DNA from: Shewanella sp. MBTL60-007
GTDB lineage: Bacteria > Pseudomonadota > Gammaproteobacteria > Enterobacterales > Shewanellaceae
Assembly: GCF_019654915.1 (NCBI RefSeq)
Contig: NZ_BPET01000002.1
Coordinates: 1 to 64,000 of the forward strand
Direction: 5' to 3'
DNA length: 64,000 bases
The notes beneath the pieces were generated by a model that saw only the letters and a program-made list of their open reading frames with translations, did not search any database and was not told the origin of the DNA. The translations under genes were made by a program, and so were the position numbers. Numbering within the stretch: position 1 is the stretch's first letter; each line of letters opens with the position of its first letter. Below, piece by piece: positions 52,127-60,553 of the stretch.

Positions 52127-52321
52127 CGGAGATTTCCTTTAAATAAGTTATCAATTCATCAATATTAAAGCATGCAATAGATTATAAATCTCTAATTAAT
52201 CACAACTAAATTGGCCTAAAAACTCAACTATTAGATCCAACTCTCATAACCAGATATTTTAGTTTCTACCACGGAACTTTCTTTGTTGCAGCCAACCTAT
52301 AGTCGAATAGTGGCAAACTCT

Positions 52322-52573
52322 TTAAGAGCGTTTGGCCTCATCTAATATAGGTTGCAGCATCCCTTCTAAGCCGTTGAGCTTAACCTCATACATTAAGGCT
52401 AACTGCTGACCTAGTTTTCCCTCAGGAAAACCTTTTGAATGGAACCAAACCAGATAAGGTTCCGGCAGTTCGAGTAGACGCCTTCCCGCATATTTTCCAA
52501 AAGGCATTTTCTGGGTAATGGCTTCGAGTAACAGCTTTTCATCCATCTTAAATGAGTCTCTGTGTTCAATCAT
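52322..52573 (-). CDS. DUF3820 family protein
   Basis: 83 residues, or 74 if it starts at the second methionine (52546), which is closer to family starts. The conserved core is MPFGKYAGRRLLELPEPYLVWF. This short domain also occurs as part of exonuclease-like or helicase proteins and is suspected to bind nucleic acid. The function is unknown. It is unlinked to its neighbours. Confidence 0.75.
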   Translation of the reverse strand: MIEHRDSFKMDEKLLLEAITQKMPFGKYAGRRLLELPEPYLVWFHSKGFPEGKLGQQLALMYEVKLNGLEGMLQPILDEAKRS

Positions 52574-53110
52574 AGGAACGATTCTATTTTCAAATCGTAT
52601 TCTATCAAAGCTAGATAAAATTACAGATTTATCGGTACCGACAAAAAGTAGACGACTTTTCGCCGATTTTAGTCCTCAAACAACTATATTATTTATGCAT
52701 ATAAAATCAGGTATCTATAACTTATATAAGATTAACTGACTTGATATAAGCTTGTTAGCGCAGCAAAGTCTATAAGTAAGAGTTGCTAATTTCCGTCCTA
52801 CACAGCTAAGCAGTTAATTAATTTAACAAATAACCACAGATTTCAACACCTGGCGAGCAGCGCCAAAAAACCATCAAAAACACCCTGAACGTCAAAAAAT
52901 AATCACGAGTCAAAGAAAATAAATACGTCAAAAATCATACGGTTGACGAAGTTAGCTATGCAACCTAGATTAATCTGACAGGTGAGAGATAAGGTGAGTT
53001 AAATACCTAGGTTAACAAGCTCAACACATTTAACCGTACGCAAACTATCACCCATTTCATTTTATGAAGATCAGTCAATAAAATTCATCGCGTACAAAGA
53101 GGATATAAAT
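52574..53110. other. Long intergenic region upstream of the ParA pair
   Basis: No gene over 537 bp. It contains the four phased 18-bp repeats (52873-52944), listed separately, and AT-rich flanks. A weak open frame at 52518-52739 (plus) overlaps DUF3820 and is not convincing. Confidence 0.6.
52873..52944. repeat. Four phased 18-bp direct repeats (iteron/centromere-like)
   Basis: The core (A/G)TCAAA(A/G)A occurs at 52873, 52891, 52909 and 52927, exactly 18 bp apart each time. An inverted TTGAC follows at 52943. They lie 170-240 bp upstream of parA. Regular phased repeats next to a ParA/RHH pair suggest a centromere (parS) or operator, by analogy with plasmid partition loci. The role is inferred. 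Confidence 0.6.
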
Positions 53111-53854
53111 ATGATCATACTCGTTGGTGGCGAAAAAGGTGGCAGTGGCAAGAGTTGCCTAGCCCAAAATATCGCTGTATTTCTAGCAGCTGAATGCCGA
53201 GCCTCTGTTATTATGGTCGATTGCGATCCTCAACGCACAACGTCAGACTGGATCCACGCCCGCAATAATAACCCTGAGCTCCCCAGCATCAACTGCGTGC
53301 AGCTCTATGGTAAAATTCGCAACGATCTTCTCAGTCTAGAGCAGCATTACGACTATGTAATTGTCGATTGTGGTGGTCAAGATAACTTAGCATTACGTGC
53401 AACCATGTCGGTGGCCTCACACGTGCTAATGCCTCTTCGACCAAAGCGTCGCGACCTAAAAACGGTCAGCCACATGGATGATATCGTCGCCACCTGTATG
53501 ATGATTAATCCCAAGATGCGTGCCACTTTTGTTATTACTCAATGTCCAAGCTTACCGAATCAAGCCAACCGCATCTTCGAAGCAAAAGATGTTTGTAAGA
53601 CTTACGACATCAATGTTTTAGATTCCATTACCTACAGCCGAAATATCTACGATGACAGTGAAGAGTCTGGCCTATCGGTACTCGAGATCGAGCCTAAGGG
53701 TAAGGCTGCCGGAGAAATACGAGGCATTGCCTGTGAGATGCTTGAGGTTGCAAACGCCACCGAAGTTCGTAATCAGCTTGCTGAAAAGCAAATGAATAAG
53801 ATGAGAGGTAATTATGGGTCTGGCAGATCTCAAGAAAAACTCTACGCCGTCTAG
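53111..53854 (+). CDS. parA: ParA-family partition ATPase
   Basis: 247 residues with a deviant Walker A (GGEKGGSGKSCLAQN), switch I/A' region VDCDPQRTTSDW, and Walker B YVIVDCGGQ. It has no N-terminal helix-turn-helix, so it resembles short type Ib ParA rather than chromosomal Soj or plasmid P1 ParA. The next gene starts inside its last 41 bp. An AGAGGA ribosome-binding site lies 9 bases upstream of the ATG. It probably moves or positions a DNA or protein cargo along the nucleoid. The gene symbol indicates family only. Confidence 0.85.
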   Translation: MIILVGGEKGGSGKSCLAQNIAVFLAAECRASVIMVDCDPQRTTSDWIHARNNNPELPSINCVQLYGKIRNDLLSLEQHYDYVIVDCGGQDNLALRATMSVASHVLMPLRPKRRDLKTVSHMDDIVATCMMINPKMRATFVITQCPSLPNQANRIFEAKDVCKTYDINVLDSITYSRNIYDDSEESGLSVLEIEPKGKAAGEIRGIACEMLEVANATEVRNQLAEKQMNKMRGNYGSGRSQEKLYAV

Positions 53855-54266
53855 CATCACCCATAGGCAGATCCAAACGAGCCAATTAGCGCTCGAAGAT
53901 CTCATCGATGATTTCATCAATGATGCTAGCCGATATGCTCTTGGACAAGAAGAGCAAGCTCCCAAGCAAAGTGAATTGGTGGACTTAGAACGCTATTCTC
54001 AGCGAGAGGGTCTAGCTAACTTAAGAAATGCTGATAGCTATAAGGTTGAGCGCCTAGCTGAAAAGGTATTAACGGTTAAAAAAGGCGATTTCCCAGTAAG
54101 AAAGGCCACGTTCACCCTAACTGAATCTGCCATTGCCCACTTAGCCGAGCTAGCCGATGACTGTGATGTCGCTAAGTCTAAACTCATTCGCTTTCTAATC
54201 GAACACCACTTTAATTTGAGCCCAGAACAAAGAAGAGCAAAAGAGAAAAGCATTATCGTTGAATAA
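53814..54266 (+). CDS. Ribbon-helix-helix partner of ParA
   Basis: 150 residues. A polar N-terminal half (about residues 1-90) probably contacts ParA, and the C-terminal part reads VRKATFTLTESAIAHLAEL then DVAKSKLIRFLIEHHF, a ribbon-helix-helix DNA-binding domain. The gene overlaps parA by 41 bp, indicating coupling. It should bind the 18-bp repeats upstream of parA and act as centromere-binding protein and repressor; that is inference from layout. GAGGT precedes the ATG. Confidence 0.75.
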   Translation: MGLADLKKNSTPSSITHRQIQTSQLALEDLIDDFINDASRYALGQEEQAPKQSELVDLERYSQREGLANLRNADSYKVERLAEKVLTVKKGDFPVRKATFTLTESAIAHLAELADDCDVAKSKLIRFLIEHHFNLSPEQRRAKEKSIIVE

Positions 54267-54491
54267 CAGTTGTTGAATAATCGATGATAAAACCAAGGAT
54301 ATAAGAGTAACTCTCCCTTCCCTTCGCTGGCAGTTGACGAACAGTTTTGAAGTACTGTATTGCCAGCATTTTTTTCTAATCGCTAAATATTAATACCAAC
54401 AGATATAACTCCCAGCATCCACCTGAAAAACTCACCATGCTTGAATTTTAGTCATAAGCACCATATATCGTAAGTAACGCAACCTTACTCA

Positions 54492-55331
54492 ATGGCTAGG
54501 AAATTTATGTTGGCAATTTCTGTTGTTATTCTGCTTAGTATTGCCGCCATCGGCTGGATTGCAAGCAGCTCATGGCGTGACAGACGTCGACGTAAAGTCA
54601 TCACCAAGCAGCCCTTCCCTCGAGAATGGCGCGACATATTAAAAAAACGCATTCCATTTTTTCGCGTCTTACCCACAGATCTCCAGTTACAGCTCAAGAA
54701 ACATATTCAGGTCTTTATCGCAGAGAAACGTTTTGTCGGCTGTGATGGCCTACAAATTGATGATGATATTCGAGTGACAGTTGCCGCTCAAGCCTGCCTT
54801 TTACTGCTTAATCGACAAACTAATTTCTATCCCACACTAAAAGAGATCCTTATCTACCCATCCCCTTTCATTGTTGAAGGAGAACAACAAAACGGTGATG
54901 GCCTAGTATCAAATCACCGCCGGGTGCTCTCAGGGGAGTCATGGCAACACGGCAGGGTGATCTTATCGTGGCAAACCACCAAGTTCGATGCAGCGGTTCC
55001 CGATGATGGAAGTAACGTTGTGATCCATGAGTTTGCGCATCAACTCGATCAAGAAGATGGCAGAGCCAATGGTGCCCCTCCCCTCAAACATCGCCAAGAC
55101 TACGCTTCTTGGTCTGAAGTCTTGATGAGGGAATATCAAACTCTGGTCAGAGCGAGTCAAACCGGTGAGCAGTCCCTGTTTAACTACTATGGTGCCACCA
55201 ATCCTGCAGAGTTTTTTGCGGTGATCAGCGAAGTATTCTTCGAACGTCCCCATGAGTTTATCGCCTTGCACCCCGATCTATACCGAGAACTCAGCGGTTT
55301 TTATCAGCTCGATCCGGTTAATTGGCACTAA
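54492..55331 (+). CDS. mtfA: MtfA-like zinc peptidase
   Basis: 279 residues. An N-terminal TM helix (residues ~5-25) is followed by a soluble domain with the zinc motif VIHEFAHQLDQEDG (H-E-x-x-H) and a distal glutamate in FFAVISEVFFE. E. coli MtfA titrates the glucose repressor Mlc and has peptidase activity. This homologue is membrane-anchored, as in other marine gammaproteobacteria. It is followed 63 bp later by a small exported protein gene that may be co-transcribed. Confidence 0.85.
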   Translation: MARKFMLAISVVILLSIAAIGWIASSSWRDRRRRKVITKQPFPREWRDILKKRIPFFRVLPTDLQLQLKKHIQVFIAEKRFVGCDGLQIDDDIRVTVAAQACLLLLNRQTNFYPTLKEILIYPSPFIVEGEQQNGDGLVSNHRRVLSGESWQHGRVILSWQTTKFDAAVPDDGSNVVIHEFAHQLDQEDGRANGAPPLKHRQDYASWSEVLMREYQTLVRASQTGEQSLFNYYGATNPAEFFAVISEVFFERPHEFIALHPDLYRELSGFYQLDPVNWH

Positions 55332-55394
55332 AATCTTAACCACGATAAAATCGATAGACGACAAATAATACAAGAATTCAGAACAAGGATACTT

Positions 55395-55883
55395 ATGTTC
55401 ACTCTGCCCTCTTCAAAAGCATGGGGCTTAGCCCTACTGTTATTAATCCCCTTTTCAATGAACCTATCGGCTAACGACACGCCAAACAGCGATAAGCAGC
55501 AAGCTGCTGCAGTTTTGGACGCCTTAAACCAATACTCTTCGGCTGCAGACTGGGATAACTACTTTGCCCTGTATGATGATAAAGGCATTTTTATTGGTAC
55601 AGATGTAAATGAACATTGGGATAAAGCGGAGTTTGAAAAATATGCGAGACCAACTCAAGGTTGGCGTTATGACTTGATAAGCAGACAGATGACCCTGCAC
55701 GGTGATGTCATTTGGTTTGATGAGATTTTATCAAGCCCCTCTTATGGCGTGAGCCGTGGCACCGGCACCTTAATCAAAACCCCACAAGGCTGGAAAATTG
55801 CCCAATACCATTTGAGCTTTCCAATCCCCAATGGCATCGCTAAGTCTATTACAGAGCAGATAAAAGCAGCGGACAAGCATTAA
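55395..55883 (+). CDS. Exported SnoaL/NTF2-like protein
   Basis: 162 residues with a signal peptide (cleavage after LSAND region). The mature domain has the NTF2-like layout: VLDALNQYSSAADWDNYFAL, DDKGIFIGTDVNEHWDKAEF, and the paired strands RGTGTLIKTPQGWKIAQYHLSFPIP that end such domains. Many SnoaL_3 proteins bind small ligands or are non-catalytic. The function is unknown. Confidence 0.78.
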   Translation: MFTLPSSKAWGLALLLLIPFSMNLSANDTPNSDKQQAAAVLDALNQYSSAADWDNYFALYDDKGIFIGTDVNEHWDKAEFEKYARPTQGWRYDLISRQMTLHGDVIWFDEILSSPSYGVSRGTGTLIKTPQGWKIAQYHLSFPIPNGIAKSITEQIKAADKH

Positions 55884-55981
55884 GTGAAGTTCAATTAACT
55901 TCTTCACCAAAAACCATATAAAACAATTCACACAAGCTTTGCTAGGTTAGATAAGTAGCGCTTTATACCATTATATAGGCG

Positions 55982-57457
55982 CTACTTTGCTACTGCAGAG
56001 AAGCAAACATTCGCCATGTTAACCACATGAGTAAAGTTTGCAAAATCCTCCGCCATTAAACGTCGACCAGAGACGTCTCTATCGGCATAGATCACTCCAA
56101 TCACAGTATGCTCCATGATGAGTGGTGCTAACATAAACCCTGTAGCGCCAGTAATGGCTTTAACATCATCATCCATATACAAGCGCCACTTGGCAGAGTG
56201 TGGGTTATCAACAAACAAAGGCTCTTTCAAAGAGATACAGTCTTGAAAAACATTCTGGCCACTCTCTAGCCTTATATTAAATGAAGCCTTTACCTTTTCT
56301 GCCTCATCGCCGAGTACAATTCTTGGCTGCAACAACTTACGATTAGGGCTCAGTAACAACACACAGCAACGATCGACTCCAACGCCAGTCAAAATGCCTT
56401 TAAGCGCAATAGAAAGTACCTGATTAAAGTCCTCCCTATTTAACGCACATTGCGTTAGTTCGCGTAAGCACTCCAGCTGATGGTTAACATTGGGGGCATA
56501 AATAACGGGTTCAGGCTCTTGTTTCTCAAATTTTTCGTTTAAGTGCTTAGGGCTAGGCAAGTACTCAAGTAAAATTCGAGCACCATAGGCATCGGCCATG
56601 GTTTTCGTTGCTTTATGGCAACGCAGCATACGTCCCTTTAGCTCATCGACCTCAATACCTAGCATATCCGCCGTTTGCTTTAATCGCTTCGACAGCTCGG
56701 CCATATTGGGACTATCTTGGCATAATAGCTCACTGAGCTTATTGGCGAGGAAGATACTACGCACCTCAGGGGTGCGTTCATCTGGTAAACTGAGTGATTT
56801 TATCAGTAAACTGCCTAAGCCCCAGTTACGCGCAAGCCCCACTGATAACTGCTCAAAGCTTGCCCCTAGCACATCACGAATAGCCTTATTCGCTTCCGCC
56901 ACCGTGTCGCAACGGCTTAACTTACTATCTAATACTAAGGTTTCTCCACAACCTGTACTCCAAAATGCACTTTCACCTAAGTGATAGAGTAAAGAGGCAA
57001 TAAACACCTCCTCTTGAAGCTCCTCGTCATAATCCTTAAGCAATGTTTTAGTCAGCATTGCCGCCAAAAATGCTTGTGCCATCAGCTTAATCATTCGATT
57101 GTAGACGTTCTCTGACAGTCCCTCAGCCTCTAGTAAACTGCTGAGTAACTTAGCGGTGATGCAAATATTCTTAATAGTATCAAAACCTAAAACCACAGCT
57201 GCTCGACTCACCGTGGTGACTTGGCTTATACCTTTACTATAGGTGACACTATTTGCCACTCGTAGAATTCTGGAGGTCAACGCATTATCGTGCATCACAC
57301 TCTTACCCAGAATCGACAATGAAGACACATCATCCTTTGCAAGCTTTTCTAATGTTTTAACCGTTGAGCAAAGTGCTGGCATCTCTTGGTCGCTGATGCG
57401 ATTAGTCCAATACTCAACCCCTTTGAACTTATTGTTTTCAAAATTAGTTGTTTTCAC
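55982..57457 (-). CDS. HDOD and GAF domain signalling protein
   Basis: 491 residues from the GTG at 57457 (VKTTNFENNKF), chosen because AAAGGTGAAA precedes it; the frame opens 13 codons earlier at a TTG with no ribosome-binding site. The HDOD domain (about residues 20-290) is related to HD phosphodiesterases but lacks the HD metal pair; it has DNALTSRILRVANSVTY. A C-terminal GAF domain (about 330-485) ends FTHVVNMANVCFSAVAK. Such proteins act in signal transduction, often with c-di-GMP or chemotaxis systems. It stands alone. Confidence 0.83.
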   Translation of the reverse strand: MKTTNFENNKFKGVEYWTNRISDQEMPALCSTVKTLEKLAKDDVSSLSILGKSVMHDNALTSRILRVANSVTYSKGISQVTTVSRAAVVLGFDTIKNICITAKLLSSLLEAEGLSENVYNRMIKLMAQAFLAAMLTKTLLKDYDEELQEEVFIASLLYHLGESAFWSTGCGETLVLDSKLSRCDTVAEANKAIRDVLGASFEQLSVGLARNWGLGSLLIKSLSLPDERTPEVRSIFLANKLSELLCQDSPNMAELSKRLKQTADMLGIEVDELKGRMLRCHKATKTMADAYGARILLEYLPSPKHLNEKFEKQEPEPVIYAPNVNHQLECLRELTQCALNREDFNQVLSIALKGILTGVGVDRCCVLLLSPNRKLLQPRIVLGDEAEKVKASFNIRLESGQNVFQDCISLKEPLFVDNPHSAKWRLYMDDDVKAITGATGFMLAPLIMEHTVIGVIYADRDVSGRRLMAEDFANFTHVVNMANVCFSAVAK

Positions 57458-57710
57458 GTGTCTTTCACCTTTTACCGCGACACCATCTAGCCTCAAACTA
57501 ACGTGGGGTTATAATTTCACTTTATTCCCGTCGCCAGAAACACAGCTTCATTTTGGTAAATCACCTAATAGCTGCAAAAACCTATATTCACAGTGTAGTG
57601 GTTAAACTGTTTAGCGGTTAATAGATAACACCGAATAATTACATGCCATTAACCTTATACCTTTGCCTGAGTAAACACGAGAGAAGCCGTGCCAATTTCA
57701 ATAATTTTTT

Positions 57711-57736
57711 GCAAAAAAAAAGGCTCCGAAGAGCCG
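57711..57736 (-). terminator. Intrinsic terminator, distal of two after aceB
   Basis: GGCTC-CGAA-GAGCC (57722-57735) followed on the minus strand by nine to ten T. With the hairpin at 57776-57810 it makes a tandem pair. Confidence 0.85.
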
Positions 57737-57775
57737 ATAATCACAAGCAAAAATGATACAAAAAGGGTAACGAAT

Positions 57776-57810
57776 AAAAACCCGCACAGCACGTAGGAAT
57801 ACTGTGCGGG
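57776..57810 (-). terminator. Intrinsic terminator after aceB
   Basis: CCCGCACAG (57781-57789) pairs perfectly with CTGTGCGGG (57802-57810). On the minus strand a TTTTTATT tail follows. It is 45 bp past the aceB stop. Confidence 0.85.
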
Positions 57811-57854
57811 GGACACAAGCTACAAAATGCAGCCAAACTTTTATAAGATGGGGC

Positions 57855-59489
57855 TTACTCCACCAGCATTTGATATCCCGGCTCTGTTAAGAAATCGACC
57901 AGAACATCTGAAGTTGTGATCTGCTCTAGCAGCACTGCCGCCTGAGTAAATCGACCGTGTGTGAAACGATCTGCTCCCACTTCATCTTTCACATTGGCAA
58001 GCTCTTCCACCAACATCTGTTTAAATAGCGATGGAGTCACCACCTCTCCTGAGGATAATTGTTGACGATGCTTAATCCACTGCCAGATAGAGGTACGAGA
58101 TATTTCGGCGGTGGCCGCATCTTCCATCAATCCGTAAATAGGGACACAGCCGTTGCCATTAATCCAAGACTCGATATATTGCAGTGCGATTCGAATATTG
58201 AGACGCATACCCGCCTCCGTGCACTCCCCCTTTGCGGGTTCGAGTAACTCTCTGGCGTGAATAGGCGCATCAACATCGCGGGTAATGTGTAGTTGATTGA
58301 TATGATCTTCACCTATGTACTCGTTAAAAATGGCCATTGCAGTGTCGGCCAGCCCTGGATGAGCAACCCAAGTCCCATCATGACCATTACGCGCTTCTAA
58401 CTGCTTATCTTGTTTAACCTTAGCCAGCACTTGCTGGTTTATCTGCGCATCCTTGGAGGGAATAAAGGCGGCCATGCCGCCCATGGCTAAGGCGCCACGC
58501 TTATGACAGGTTTTGATCAGCAAGCGAGAGTAGGCACTTAAGAATGGCTTATCCATGGTGACCGACTGCCTATCGGGCAGCACTCTATCACTATGGTTAT
58601 TTAGGGTTTTAATATAGCTAAAGATATAGTCCCAACGGCCACAGTTCAGGGCAACTATGTTAGAGCGAAGCTCATACAAGATCTCATCCATTTCAAACAC
58701 TGCCGGAAGGGTTTCAATTAAGCAGGTGCACTTAATCGTACCAGGCTGCAAACAGAAACGCTCTTCAACAAAGGCGAACACTTTTGCCCACCACCTTGCT
58801 TCTAAATGACTCTCTAGCTTAGGGATATAAAAGTAAGGTCCGCTGCCTTTACTGAGTAACTTGCGATAGTTATTGTAGAAGTAGACGCAAAAATCAAACA
58901 AACCAGCGGGAATGGCAACGCCACCAAACTGTACGTGCCGCTCTTGCATGTGTAGGCCACGCACTCGGCAGACGAGTACAGCAGGATTATCACTCAAAGA
59001 ATAATGCTTACCTGTTTCTGCTGTGTAGCTAATATCACCATTTACTGCATCACGCAGGTTAATTTGCCCTTGTACGACTTTATGCCAACTAGGAGCCAAT
59101 GAATCTTCAAAGTCGGCCATAAACACTTTGGCATTAGCATTAAGCGCATTGATCACCATCTTACGATCCACAGGACCGGTGATCTCTACACGTCTGTCTT
59201 GCAGGTCTTTTGGAATACCGCGGATCTGCCAGTCTCGCTGGCGTAGCGATTTTGTCTCCTCTAAAAAATCGGGCAACTCACCTGAATCGAAGCGCGCTTG
59301 CTTAGCCTGCCGGTTGGCTAATAAATTAGGCACCTCAGGGGCAAACTGCTTACACAAGGCTTTAAGCAAACACAGTGTGCCTTCGGTCAGCACTTGTTCC
59401 TGATTTGCAACTGTAGGCCCGATAATCTGTAACTCTTGGCTCGACACCAATGTGTCAGCACTCTCTAATGCAGTTAGTTGCTCTGTCAT
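57855..59489 (-). CDS. aceB: Malate synthase A
   Basis: 544 residues, the usual malate synthase A size. Conserved stretches include VFMADFEDSLAPSW, VALNCGRWDYIFSYIK and CVPIYGLMEDAATAEISR. It condenses glyoxylate with acetyl-CoA to malate in the glyoxylate shunt. No aceA (isocitrate lyase) follows: two terminators and a HDOD-GAF gene lie downstream. In many gammaproteobacteria aceB and aceA are adjacent, so aceA must be elsewhere or absent. The ribosome-binding site is AGGAGAT. A long upstream gap holds a candidate operator. Confidence 0.95.
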   Translation of the reverse strand: MTEQLTALESADTLVSSQELQIIGPTVANQEQVLTEGTLCLLKALCKQFAPEVPNLLANRQAKQARFDSGELPDFLEETKSLRQRDWQIRGIPKDLQDRRVEITGPVDRKMVINALNANAKVFMADFEDSLAPSWHKVVQGQINLRDAVNGDISYTAETGKHYSLSDNPAVLVCRVRGLHMQERHVQFGGVAIPAGLFDFCVYFYNNYRKLLSKGSGPYFYIPKLESHLEARWWAKVFAFVEERFCLQPGTIKCTCLIETLPAVFEMDEILYELRSNIVALNCGRWDYIFSYIKTLNNHSDRVLPDRQSVTMDKPFLSAYSRLLIKTCHKRGALAMGGMAAFIPSKDAQINQQVLAKVKQDKQLEARNGHDGTWVAHPGLADTAMAIFNEYIGEDHINQLHITRDVDAPIHARELLEPAKGECTEAGMRLNIRIALQYIESWINGNGCVPIYGLMEDAATAEISRTSIWQWIKHRQQLSSGEVVTPSLFKQMLVEELANVKDEVGADRFTHGRFTQAAVLLEQITTSDVLVDFLTEPGYQMLVE

Positions 59490-60553
59490 CTTTTATATCT
59501 CCTAAAACTTTCCCATATCCTCGATGACACCAAACATTGACAGCATTCGGTCGCAAGTGTGCAAGCTTAAAAAGCTCAAAACACCCACTCTCTTATAGTT
59601 ATGCTTGCTTCGAGCCTTCAAACCTATGACTTATTTCTTATGGCTTATCCCCATATGGGCTAAGCCATATAACTTGTTCGTTGGTACTAAGCGCCCTAAG
59701 TCGGCATCTGTTGATTTACAACAAAACCTACTGACTAAAAGTTTTAGTTGCAAGCCCGCACCGTCCCTGCCTATGTCAGTAAAGAGCTGTTTCAACTGCG
59801 TAAAACCACAATCACACAGCAGAGACGAAATGATATAACCATCTGATTAACTTGGATAAAAACAAGAATGAATAAATTATAGAAATTAAGAACTAAGACT
59901 TGTAAGACAAATTGACCATAGAGCGAAGAGTAAAACTAAGTTCGTTATTATATTTCACAGCGTTAACATAACTTGCCAGCAAAAAGCTTAAGCTAACATC
60001 ATATCTATTCAGCGCTGCGTTTACTCCTCACCTCTAGGTTAATCTATAAAAGTACATTAAAACAAAAACTTAAATAAGTAACAGACAAAACCGATTTCAA
60101 ACGCATGTTTGAAATTTACGTTTACGTTAACGAAATGTAAGTATGGCTAGACTGTTATCGATTCCCTGACGATAAATAGTGACCAACATCTCAAAAAACA
60201 TTGGTTCAAGCCGAAAAAAGTTTAAAACTCCTACCTAAACAGGCACTACAACAAACGGATATCGGCTAATGTCATTGAGCTAGATTAATTGAAAAGGTTT
60301 AATTGAACACGGTAAGGGTAAGGGTAAGGAATAGATAAGCTAAGAAGCTGCTTAGTCGGATTAGCAACTAAATAAACATAACAGAAATGGCGCTTAAGGC
60401 CTCAAGGGATAGCAGTTCAGTTTAATAGTAAGGAATGACCAATATCGATTATTGTTATCTGCTGGAATAGCTCAACTCTGTCTCGATTCTAGCTAAACCA
60501 GACTAGGACAAAACTCATGCCTAGCTAGAAACTCATTAGATAATGGTCGAATG
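59490..60553. other. Long gene-poor region upstream of aceB
   Basis: About 1.06 kb without a convincing gene; a 77-codon frame at 59605-59838 (plus) has no family features. It holds the palindrome at 60094-60115 and a short GGTAAG tandem repeat near 60310-60330. Confidence 0.55.
60094..60115. promoter_or_regulatory. Perfect palindrome resembling a PsrA-type box
   Basis: ATTTCAAAC-GCAT-GTTTGAAAT: 9-bp arms with a 4-base centre. From memory, PsrA (a TetR regulator of fatty-acid degradation) binds CAAAC-N4-GTTTG-like sites in gammaproteobacteria, and glyoxylate-shunt genes are plausible targets. It lies 605 bp upstream of the aceB start. Confidence 0.5.

Noticed and set aside
52873..52944. CRISPR array
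   Set aside because: The 18-bp period is too short, the repeat cores are only 8 bp, and no cas genes are present.
59605..59838. 77-codon plus-strand frame in the aceB upstream gap
   Set aside because: Odd composition, no recognisable domain and no convincing ribosome-binding site.
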